This document shows positions 34,937 to 42,484 of a stretch of DNA of 64,000 nucleotides, in pieces. The notes below the pieces were generated by a model. That model was not told where the DNA came from, ran no database searches, and saw nothing but the letters and a program-made list of their open reading frames with translations. Numbering within the stretch: the stretch's first letter is position 1; the number at the start of each line of letters is the position of its first letter. Position numbers and translations under genes: made by a program. Source of the DNA: JAUIET01 sp964352475 (GTDB taxonomy: Bacteria > Pseudomonadota > Gammaproteobacteria > Pseudomonadales > JAUIET01); the NCBI GenBank assembly GCA_964352475.1, contig CAYGSL010000003.1, positions 62,001 to 126,000 on the forward strand, read 5' to 3'.

Positions 34937-35797
34937 CTAGTTCAGAGCGGGAATCAGTTTTGAGAATTCTTCAATCATAGGCATCACAATGTCAGGCTTA
35001 TCCCAATTTTCCATACCGACGCCAATGTTAACTCTGGCGATGCCAAGGTCTTGATAGCGCTTCATTAAGTCAGCACTCAGCTCACCCATCGCAACCATAG
35101 TAATTTCTACATCTTCGGGGTTGCGACCAAATTCCTTCACCTTCGCGTGAAAGTCCTTAACCCCCTGCTCCACACTCGGCATCGCAACATCCACTGGCAT
35201 CCAACCGTCTGCCCACTGGGCGGCGTGACGAATCCCCAACGGACCCATTACACCAAGAATAACCGGTGGACCACCAATTTGTTGCGGCTTTGGTTCAAAC
35301 CAGACCGGATCAAACTCAATCAACTCACCATGGAACTCAGGCTCTGGCTCGGTGAATAACTTGCGCTGAGCAAGCACCATTTCCTTTAATGCCAGATAGC
35401 GGCGATCCCACGGTAAGGATGTGGCGTTCTCAAACTCTTCTTCATTCCATCCAACACCGGTGCCAATTAATACCCGCCCGGATGACAAGCGATCCAGGGT
35501 GGCAATCGTTTTGGCCTGAGAAAACAGCTCTCTTTCCAGCAATAAAGCAATTCCGGTACCAAGCTTCAGCGTGGTAGTTGCTTCAGCGGCCACCATCAAT
35601 GACAAATACGGGTCCATCATGCGCTTATAAGGTTCAGGCATATCTCCACCCGGCGGATAAGGCGTTTTCTGAGCGCAGGGTATGTGACTGTGCTCGCCAT
35701 ACCACAGCGATTCGAAGCCTGCCTGCTCCAAAACACGGGCCAGCTCAGCCGGTGGCGGATCATTAGGGTTATTCATAGAGCTGAAGCCGAGATGCAT
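34937..35797 (-). CDS. LLM-class (luciferase-like) flavin/F420 oxidoreductase
   Basis: 286 residues of the bacterial-luciferase-like TIM-barrel family, closest in pattern to the group annotated as F420-dependent: LARVLEQAGFESLWYGEHSHIP, LKLGTGIALLLERELFSQAKTIATLD, and RVLIGTGVGWNEEEF. GGAGG lies about eight bases before the ATG. F420 is not made by most gammaproteobacteria and no F420 genes are in this window, so FMN is equally possible. It lies between a carboxyltransferase and a SnoaL-like gene; a role in catabolism of a complex substrate is inference. Confidence 0.88.
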   Translation of the reverse strand: MHLGFSSMNNPNDPPPAELARVLEQAGFESLWYGEHSHIPCAQKTPYPPGGDMPEPYKRMMDPYLSLMVAAEATTTLKLGTGIALLLERELFSQAKTIATLDRLSSGRVLIGTGVGWNEEEFENATSLPWDRRYLALKEMVLAQRKLFTEPEPEFHGELIEFDPVWFEPKPQQIGGPPVILGVMGPLGIRHAAQWADGWMPVDVAMPSVEQGVKDFHAKVKEFGRNPEDVEITMVAMGELSADLMKRYQDLGIARVNIGVGMENWDKPDIVMPMIEEFSKLIPALN

Positions 35798-35858
35798 ACT
35801 GCAATCCTCCTTGGTGTATTTATTCTGTTTAGCGCGGAATAGCGCCCCAGCTAATAAA

Positions 35859-37391
35859 CTAGGGACTCACACCGACTATGGCCACGGGCTCAGGTTTGAG
35901 AGAGGCACGCGACGCACTCATTTGCAAGCCTCGTAGCAAGTAGTTGCGGCACTCACGCGGGTCGATGACTTCGTCGTAGGCCATGGTATCACCGGTGGCC
36001 CAGGCGCCGCTGCGTTCCGCACGTTTTAGTAATGTAGCTGTGTCTTCATCTACTTTGGCGGCCGAACCGCCGCTTAAGGCGGGTATGCCACCCAGGGTTA
36101 TTCCTGGAAACGCCAGGCTTAGTGTCTGTTGATCGAAAGGATTCATACCCATCAAAGAGCTGCCGAAACCAAAGGCTTTTCTCACCGTAACATGCAATTT
36201 TGGCGACTGTAATGCTGATTGGGCCGCATACATTCGCGCCGCCGCACGCAAGGTGCCGGCCTGTTCTGCCGCAGAGCCAGACATCACACCGGGGTTATCA
36301 GCAAGGAATACAACCGGCAAGTGGTAGGCATTGCACAGGCTGATAAAGTGGCTTGCTTTCTCCGCTGCATCTGCAGTGATGGAACCGGCCATAAAACTTG
36401 GCTGGTTCGCGACACAGGCAACCGCATGCCCACCTAATCTCACCAAGCTGGTTATGATAGAGCGGCCATAGCTTGGTTGAAACTCCAGACATTGATTGGC
36501 ATCGTCAGCAATAAGAGCGATCAGCTTTCGCATGTCGTAGGCCACACGATCGTCCGCGGGAATTATTTCAAATATGCTATCGAGCCTCCGCTCAGTCGTA
36601 TTGGGACCATCCGTTTTGGCCGCTGTGTGCCAGGCGCTGGCAGGCATAAAGCCAAGATATTGCCTCGCCAGCTCAAACGCGGCACCGCAATCGCTCACCA
36701 TGTTGTGCGCGACACCGCTGCGGCTGGTATGCAGACGCGCACCACCGAGCTCTTCTTTACTGACTTTCTCACCAAGTGCCGCTTCTACCAATGGCGGCCC
36801 CGCAGTAAACATGCAGGCGTCTTCGGTCATAATAATGAAATCGGTCAGCATGCCGGTTAGCGCGCCATGCCCTGCCGATGGGCCGCTTACGATCGCAATT
36901 GAAGGCACTCGCCCGGACAATTTTGCCGAAAGCTGCAAATCTCCCGGCGCATTGGCTCGACGATCCAGAGCATTAGTGGTTCGCTCCCCTGAGCCTTCTA
37001 ATATCGTTACAAACGGGATTCGCTCTTGCAAGGCGAGACTGGCAAGGCGTAACTTCTTTGCGGCCGTACCATGCCCAATAGAGCCACCCATGCTGGTGAA
37101 GTCTTCACCGGCAACAATGACCTGCTGCCCGTTGATTTGGCCTACGCCACCCACTAATGCATCCGCCGCAGCGGTGGCTTCACCGTGGTAACTCATGCCA
37201 CCGACCAGAGTGCCCAGCTCAAGAAAACTGCCTGGGTCGACCAGCTGATCAATCATCTCTCGTATGCTGGGTTTGCCAGCATCAGCTCTGCGCTGTAATT
37301 TCGCTTCACCGCCCATGGCACGACCATCAGCCAGGCGTCTTTGATGTTCTGCCAGTAATACCTGCCAGCCTTCGGGAATGTCGTCACTCAT
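35859..37391 (-). CDS. Acyl-CoA carboxylase carboxyltransferase (beta) subunit
   Basis: 510 residues with the duplicated crotonase-like carboxyltransferase fold of propionyl-/methylcrotonyl-CoA carboxylase beta chains. Block 1 has DPGSFLELG, VAGEDFTSMGGSIG and IVSGPSAGHGALTG; block 2 has FLADNPGVMSGSAAEQAG, KAFGFGSSLMGMNP and FPGITLGGIPA. No biotin carboxylase or biotin carrier gene is nearby, so either the alpha subunit is elsewhere or the protein works as a decarboxylase or transcarboxylase component. Its ATG overlaps the upstream DUF6491-like gene by four bases. The acyl substrate cannot be told from sequence. Confidence 0.9.
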   Translation of the reverse strand: MSDDIPEGWQVLLAEHQRRLADGRAMGGEAKLQRRADAGKPSIREMIDQLVDPGSFLELGTLVGGMSYHGEATAAADALVGGVGQINGQQVIVAGEDFTSMGGSIGHGTAAKKLRLASLALQERIPFVTILEGSGERTTNALDRRANAPGDLQLSAKLSGRVPSIAIVSGPSAGHGALTGMLTDFIIMTEDACMFTAGPPLVEAALGEKVSKEELGGARLHTSRSGVAHNMVSDCGAAFELARQYLGFMPASAWHTAAKTDGPNTTERRLDSIFEIIPADDRVAYDMRKLIALIADDANQCLEFQPSYGRSIITSLVRLGGHAVACVANQPSFMAGSITADAAEKASHFISLCNAYHLPVVFLADNPGVMSGSAAEQAGTLRAAARMYAAQSALQSPKLHVTVRKAFGFGSSLMGMNPFDQQTLSLAFPGITLGGIPALSGGSAAKVDEDTATLLKRAERSGAWATGDTMAYDEVIDPRECRNYLLRGLQMSASRASLKPEPVAIVGVSP

Positions 37392-37891
37392 TGAGGATCT
37401 ATACTGCCTTTGCCGCGAACCCGCTTACCGCGTTTGTCGATGTTGCCTTTGAGTAAATCGACTGTTTCGGAATCGGTGGGATAAAAAGTACCTAGCCCAC
37501 AGCTGGCCCCACGCATAAACCGCCCCCCAAATTCATTCAATACGGTGACCTGGTCAAGGTTACACAATCGACTTGAGCGCGTTTCGAACATTATGGTGTC
37601 TCTGCGCGACAAGCCTGGGCAGCGAAATCGCAATCGATTGACAAAAATCTGGTCGCCGCGCATATAGAAAATAATCGACTGGTTACTGATCACTTCAGAG
37701 CGGTCCAAGCGACGCAGGTTGATGCATCTCTCGCCGGAATCCTGATCCACGAATTCATCAATAAAATCGCTTTCATTCAGCTCAGGTTCAGCTGTGTCTT
37801 GCGCCATCGCGAAGCTGGCCGTTATCAGCAGCGGCAACAAGAATAAGCGCGCGGATACAAGCGACCCAATGTTCTTGTAGAAATTTCGCAT
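37388..37891 (-). CDS. DUF6491-like periplasmic protein
   Basis: 167 residues with a signal peptide (RLFLLPLLITASFAMA, cleaved after ASFAMA-Q). The mature part has CINLRRLDRSEVISNQSI, YMRGDQIFVNRLRFRCPGL and a third cysteine pair in SRLCNLDQ / RGASCGLG, giving four conserved cysteines. This pattern resembles the DUF6491 family of small secreted proteins, whose function is unknown. First gene of the carboxylase / LLM / SnoaL operon and coupled to it by ATGA. The basic tail (DKRGKRVRGKG) is unusual. Confidence 0.75.
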   Translation of the reverse strand: MRNFYKNIGSLVSARLFLLPLLITASFAMAQDTAEPELNESDFIDEFVDQDSGERCINLRRLDRSEVISNQSIIFYMRGDQIFVNRLRFRCPGLSRRDTIMFETRSSRLCNLDQVTVLNEFGGRFMRGASCGLGTFYPTDSETVDLLKGNIDKRGKRVRGKGSIDPQ

Positions 37892-38001
37892 ACAGCTGAA
37901 GTGTATCAGCTAACCGGCTTTCGCGCATAAACCCTCTGCGAATGAATCTTGTGGCTTTCTACAATTCTGGTGCATTAAGATCTGCGCAATGCAGACAGGT
38001 C

Positions 38002-38015
38002 TTACTAATTAGTAA
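38002..38015. promoter_or_regulatory. Palindromic candidate operator in divergent region
   Basis: Perfect 14-base palindrome TTACTAATTAGTAA, extendable to 20 bases (GTC...CAC) with one mismatched pair. It lies 111 bases from the DUF6491-like start and 102 bases from the Rieske oxygenase start, in their shared 225-base divergent region. A second small inverted repeat, TCTGC/GCAGA, is at 37981-37995. A TetR/GntR-type repressor site controlling both directions is plausible; no regulator gene is adjacent. Confidence 0.5.
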
Positions 38016-38116
38016 CACGATTACCGGCGGATATTAGCCCTTGGCCCACCCACATTGCTCGCGTATTGCGCGTTAGCAGGTAAAATTAGCCCATTAGTAT
38101 TCAGGAGATTCTTGGC

Positions 38117-39214
38117 GTGGCAAAAGCAGCAGATTACAAACTCGGGCCTTCAACCTACCCACGTGGTTGGTTCATTGTTGCCGAGAGCACGGAATTGAAA
38201 GACGGTCCGTTGGCGGTCAGGTTTTTCGGTGAAGATTTCGCCCTGTATCGAGGTGAATCCGGCAAGCCAATTATGCTGGACGCCTATTGCGCGCATATGG
38301 GTACGCATATTGCTGCCAGCAAAAGTGCGATGATTGTGCAAACAGGCAAGCAAATTGAAGGGGACTCGATTCGCTGCCCATACCATGGCTGGCGCTATGG
38401 GCCTGATGGTCAGGTTGACGACATTCCGTATCATGAAGGTGCTTGCCCCAAGTCTGCGGCTATTAAGTCCTACGAAGTTCGCGACGTTATGGGTTGCGTC
38501 ATGATGTGGTTTGATCCAGAGGGCGGAGCGCCCGAATACGATCCACCTTTATTGGCCGAATGGGACGACCCACAGTGGATTCGTTGGGAACTGGACCATC
38601 TTGGCGAAATCAATTTGCACGGTCAGGAGATATTAGACAACATGGCCGACGCACAGCATCTTGGGCCTACCCATGGCGCACCTTGCGAGTACTTTGAGAA
38701 CGATTTTCGCGGCCATTTGTATATTCAACGCCAAGGCGGTTTTCATCATGGTTATGGCAGCATGCTGACCAGCACAACATGGTATACAGGCCCTGGTATA
38801 TTGCTGTCAAAACAAAACTTTGGTGGTGCGCAAAGTTTTGAGCTGATTGCGAACACGCCGGTTGAAGACGGGGTATCAAAGGTCTGGCATGCCGCCCTGG
38901 CAAAAGCGATGAATAACCCTCCAAACGAAGAAGATCAGGCCATGGCCAAGCAGGTGCAAGCAGGTGCGCTGGAAGCATTTGCGGCTGACTTCGACGTATG
39001 GAGACACAAACGTTCAGCAGTGCGCATAATACAATTGCCCAACGACGGGCCATTCAATAAAGGGCGTAAGTGGTACCAGCAGTTCTACGCCAGCCGAGCA
39101 GATGTGCAAGCGTTCCACAATGACATCAACGGTTTATACCATATTGCCACTTTGGAAAAACCGCCCGCAGACACTACCGCCGAGCTGGAGAATGGCCTGC
39201 AGTGGAATAACTGA
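38117..39214 (+). CDS. KshA-like Rieske non-heme iron oxygenase
   Basis: 365-residue oxygenase component. Rieske [2Fe-2S] ligands: C58-x-H60 (CAHMG) and C87-x2-H90 (CPYHGW), then the mononuclear iron site in a QEILDNMADAQHLGPTH block with N175, D178, H181 and H186. The C-terminal part has DVWRHK and GRKWYQQFYASRADV, close to 3-ketosteroid 9-alpha-hydroxylase KshA proteins, so a steroid or sterol-like substrate is suggested. The spacing H60 to C87 is 26 residues, longer than the usual 15-17, because of an insert around SKSAMIVQTGKQIE. GTG start with AGGAG nine bases upstream. No ferredoxin reductase (KshB) gene is nearby. Confidence 0.88.
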   Translation: MAKAADYKLGPSTYPRGWFIVAESTELKDGPLAVRFFGEDFALYRGESGKPIMLDAYCAHMGTHIAASKSAMIVQTGKQIEGDSIRCPYHGWRYGPDGQVDDIPYHEGACPKSAAIKSYEVRDVMGCVMMWFDPEGGAPEYDPPLLAEWDDPQWIRWELDHLGEINLHGQEILDNMADAQHLGPTHGAPCEYFENDFRGHLYIQRQGGFHHGYGSMLTSTTWYTGPGILLSKQNFGGAQSFELIANTPVEDGVSKVWHAALAKAMNNPPNEEDQAMAKQVQAGALEAFAADFDVWRHKRSAVRIIQLPNDGPFNKGRKWYQQFYASRADVQAFHNDINGLYHIATLEKPPADTTAELENGLQWNN

Positions 39215-40477
39215 TTAACCCTGCACTTTAGCAGCCTGAGAGGCGTTATCCCCGGAAGCCTGCAGTTGTTTACTAACCGTTTCCGCGAGTGGTTCTGCGC
39301 GATAGTTGCGTTGCCCTGGTACATAAGATGCAACTAAAGGCACCGGCTGCAAGAACATACACACATCACACAAATCGGCTTCTTCTGCAGCCTGGCGAAC
39401 ATGGTTAGATATCGCTTCTGCGGTCGCTGCGTCGCGCACTGAGCGCACGATTGCATATTCCTTGTTGATTTTTGCGCCCGCAAGTTCACACACCTCTTCA
39501 TTGGCGGCAAAACGGGCATGGCTTATCTGCATTCCGGTCGCACCCGCTGCCAGCATCATTTCAATGAGCAACTCAACGTCGTCGCGATCAACCACAGAGC
39601 ACACACTTACCATGTCTTTGCGATAATTTTGACGACTGCGTTTTGCACGGGCCTGTTGACGACTGTTCTGCACAACGCTGTAGGCACTTTGATCACGCCA
39701 GTGGGTATGGCCAGATAAGTTGTCAATCGCCGTGATAATCTGCTGCATATTCGCTTCATAAGCGTGCGCACTGGAACGGCTTGGCAGGTTAAACATGCCT
39801 CGATCCAGCGGCATCATGAACATGTAGCCTCGCCCAGGCAAATGCATTTCGGCGGCACTGGCCATCGCGGTAAACACTTCCCTCGAACTGTTCTCATCAA
39901 CCAGCACGGTCAATATTTCTTTATCAACCTGCTTGGTGATACGCAGCCAGCCGAGATGGTCTCTTAAACCATGCCCTTCGCCATAAAAAACGATGGGGCC
40001 ATGGGCACCCGAATCAATAGCTGCTTTGCTAACCCGTTGGGTCTGATCGCGTTCCACAACGCAATATATAACGCTAAGATCATCTTTAAGCTCGAGCAAA
40101 CCGGGGTGTGCCTGATCCCGCTCCGGCAAGGCGGCAGCAGGCCAATCGTGAAATGCAGATCCTGCCCATACACCTTCGCAAGCACTGGCAAATACGGCGC
40201 CGGCACCCTGTTGATGTAACCTTCCCTTTTCAATAACGATTGCCAGTGCACTGTCCAGTTGCGTGCTAGGAATCAGCAACTGCAGCACTACCTTGGCTGG
40301 ACTGATGGTTGGCAACATCTGCCGGTACCACTTGTCATGCAACAAGGTTCCTCTGGCATTCCACATTAATGCACTGGTTCCAGGCGACTCGATTAGCGAG
40401 TTAATCACTACGTCCGCATATTGCTGAGGCAAAATTGCCGTCACCTCAGACAAGCCCTCTTCCGTATGGGTTTTCAT
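39215..40477 (-). CDS. Triple PII-like regulatory protein linked to DUF1538
   Basis: 420 residues made of three tandem PII/GlnB-like domains (about 9-105, 132-228 and 288-385). Each has the PII order beta-alpha-beta-loop-beta-alpha-beta: domain 1 has VTAILPQQYADVVINSLIE, NARGTLL, KVVLQLLIPSTQLD and a GAGAVF turn (91-96); domain 2 has GWLRITKQVDKEILTVLVD and GRGYMF (215-220); domain 3 keeps the fold but has DLCDVCMF where the glycine turn should be. No uridylylated-tyrosine T-loop signature is visible. A linker (about 235-285) is basic. Its ATG overlaps the DUF1538 stop by four bases, so the two are coupled and probably interact, as PII proteins gate AmtB-type transporters. The stop codon directly abuts that of the Rieske gene. 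Function is inference. Confidence 0.82.
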   Translation of the reverse strand: MKTHTEEGLSEVTAILPQQYADVVINSLIESPGTSALMWNARGTLLHDKWYRQMLPTISPAKVVLQLLIPSTQLDSALAIVIEKGRLHQQGAGAVFASACEGVWAGSAFHDWPAAALPERDQAHPGLLELKDDLSVIYCVVERDQTQRVSKAAIDSGAHGPIVFYGEGHGLRDHLGWLRITKQVDKEILTVLVDENSSREVFTAMASAAEMHLPGRGYMFMMPLDRGMFNLPSRSSAHAYEANMQQIITAIDNLSGHTHWRDQSAYSVVQNSRQQARAKRSRQNYRKDMVSVCSVVDRDDVELLIEMMLAAGATGMQISHARFAANEEVCELAGAKINKEYAIVRSVRDAATAEAISNHVRQAAEEADLCDVCMFLQPVPLVASYVPGQRNYRAEPLAETVSKQLQASGDNASQAAKVQG

Positions 40478-42408
40478 GAAACTACCGCCTCAGCCACTGG
40501 CTCTTCTTCCGACTCTTCTATGGATAATTCATCATTCTTGCTGGTAAACAAACCAACCGCCAACACCGTCATAATCGGTCCAACAGAGGCCAGGGCCAGA
40601 ATGCCAAAGCCATCACTAACACCAGGGATATTGCCCCCGATACCCAGTCCCATTGCTAATACCAGTGGGACGGTTATAGGTCCGGTTGTTACCCCTGCGC
40701 TGTCCCAGCCGAAGTTAACGAAGTCTTCTTTCGAAAACCAGGTCAGCACCAGCACGACTGCATAAGGTGGCACCAACATCCAGATCAAAGGCAGGTTGTA
40801 CGCGATTTTGCAGATACCTGCCGCAATTCCGAAGCCCACACCGATTGCAACACACTGCATCAGAAGTGGTTTTCTGAAAGCGCCAACGGTGATTTTCTCA
40901 ACGGTATCGCCCAGCGCGTTTAACGCAGGCTCTGCCAGCGTGGCACCATAGCCAAGGAAGAAAGCAAACAAAATAGCAAGCAATTTTCCGCTGTGTTCGG
41001 ATTCAAACAGCGGCCCTTCGGCGTATTTCATACCCCATGGCGTAATCTCCGCAAAACTGACTGGCACATTGCCACCAAGCTGGCCGCCCAACGGCATGAG
41101 GCCCAGCGCGATGCCAAGCCCAAACAAGCTCATACCGACAACCGCGAACAGAATACCTACACGCAGCTCTTCCACACGATGCAATGTTTGCTTGAGCAGG
41201 AAGCGCTGCACAAAGAAAAGAAACAAACACAGCGGCACGATGGCTCTGATCGCGTCCATTACCGCAACCTTGGCCTGCTCGGCCAAAGACAAGTCTTCAT
41301 CCCAGCTTTCGTCGCTAAATGCATGGAATGAGCGTTGTGACTGCTTCACTATTCGAACTTCCGGGTTGCGCAACACCAATGCACCATCCACCAGCTCACT
41401 GTCGCTGTCACCGAATCTAATTTCGTATTGCTCTGGTAATTCGCCTGTTTGTAGGTAGCGTTGATACTCCACTTCGCTGACCATTTCAGGAGGCCTGCGC
41501 AACAGCGTAGTAACGGCGTCATCACCGGCTGATGCCTCTTCACTGGATACGCTTTCAACAGACGTAAGCATTTCGCCCCGATAATTCTTACCGCCGTAAT
41601 AGTCCTCAACGTTGTAGTGGTACAAGGCCAGCAGAAGAACGGCAAGTATCGGAAACAGTGACGCGAGGGTGACAATTCCAAAGCCTGCATTGTGATCTGA
41701 ACCCGAATTAACAATTCGGCAGACGCCTATTCCCAAAGCGAGAACGAGAGGCACGGTAACCGGACCCGTCGTGACCGCACCACAATCCCAGGCCAGACCA
41801 AGAATGTCATTCAGCAAAGTTGTTTGACTAAAGTACACGGACAAACCAAGGAGTAAACTAACAGCGGGTATCGCTAGCAGCTTGAGGGACCAGCCGTAGA
41901 AAAACCGTAACACGCCAAGCAAAACAGCCAAGCCAACACCTACGCCAACCGAGCTGACCAATTCACCGGAAAAATCGTTGAGTAGACTGTAAAGCAAAGG
42001 CGCCGCTTCAGGCTTCACACCGGCACCCGCCGTCTTCAGCACAGCAATTGCAGGTTCCGCAAACGTAGCACCAAGACCGAGCAAAAATGCGAAGCCGAGT
42101 ATAAGCACCATATTGCCACTGCGCGGCAGAACAACACCAATTGCCTCACCCAACGGCATTAGGCCTACACGTAAGCCTTCCATAAAGAACATCAGGCCAA
42201 GTGCAACAACCCCTATTCCCACTGCAATCATTGCAGAGAAAACAAGAGGCAATTGCAACACCAGCAATTGAAACAAGACGAGGTAGGCAACTATGAACCA
42301 GATGCTTTTAAGCTGGTCAGTGAGATTGCGCTTCGCGTAAGGTAGTAGTAATCGGTAAGTGTCGCGCCAGCCCAGTGTCAAGCGGTCGGAGTGGGAGTGT
42401 GTGCTCAT
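40474..42408 (-). CDS. DUF1538 integral membrane protein, putative transporter
   Basis: 644 residues, polytopic, with about 14-15 hydrophobic segments. It is an internal duplication: GATFAEPAI (113-121) and WDCGAVTTGPVTVPLV (207-222) recur as GATLAEPAL (488-496) and WDSAGVTTGPITVPLV (568-583), and GLMPLG occurs at 82-87 and 436-441. The halves are separated by a hydrophilic, acidic cytoplasmic loop (about 270-380). This is the DUF1538 family, whose transported substrate is unknown. The repeated TTGP(V/I)TVP segments probably line the pathway (inference). It follows a DUF349 gene and precedes the triple PII-like gene with overlap. An acidic tail (ESEEEPVAEAVVS) ends the protein. Confidence 0.88.
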   Translation of the reverse strand: MSTHSHSDRLTLGWRDTYRLLLPYAKRNLTDQLKSIWFIVAYLVLFQLLVLQLPLVFSAMIAVGIGVVALGLMFFMEGLRVGLMPLGEAIGVVLPRSGNMVLILGFAFLLGLGATFAEPAIAVLKTAGAGVKPEAAPLLYSLLNDFSGELVSSVGVGVGLAVLLGVLRFFYGWSLKLLAIPAVSLLLGLSVYFSQTTLLNDILGLAWDCGAVTTGPVTVPLVLALGIGVCRIVNSGSDHNAGFGIVTLASLFPILAVLLLALYHYNVEDYYGGKNYRGEMLTSVESVSSEEASAGDDAVTTLLRRPPEMVSEVEYQRYLQTGELPEQYEIRFGDSDSELVDGALVLRNPEVRIVKQSQRSFHAFSDESWDEDLSLAEQAKVAVMDAIRAIVPLCLFLFFVQRFLLKQTLHRVEELRVGILFAVVGMSLFGLGIALGLMPLGGQLGGNVPVSFAEITPWGMKYAEGPLFESEHSGKLLAILFAFFLGYGATLAEPALNALGDTVEKITVGAFRKPLLMQCVAIGVGFGIAAGICKIAYNLPLIWMLVPPYAVVLVLTWFSKEDFVNFGWDSAGVTTGPITVPLVLAMGLGIGGNIPGVSDGFGILALASVGPIMTVLAVGLFTSKNDELSIEESEEEPVAEAVVS

Positions 42409-42443
42409 GGCCCTGCAATCCTTTGCGGGCAGATGGCGGTATG

Positions 42444-42481
42444 CCGTTAGCCCATTTCCTAAAAGGCTTAACGGCTAACGG
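42444..42481 (-). promoter_or_regulatory. Hairpin between DUF349 and DUF1538 genes
   Basis: Inverted repeat CCGTTAGCC (42444-42452) and GGCTAACGG (42473-42481), 9-bp stem with a 20-base loop, beginning three bases after the DUF349 stop. The loop also contains TTAAG...; GCCGTTA and TAACGGC can pair as an alternative, so two mutually exclusive stems are possible. No T-run follows. May act as attenuator or mRNA end. Confidence 0.45.
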
Positions 42482-42484
42482 GCG

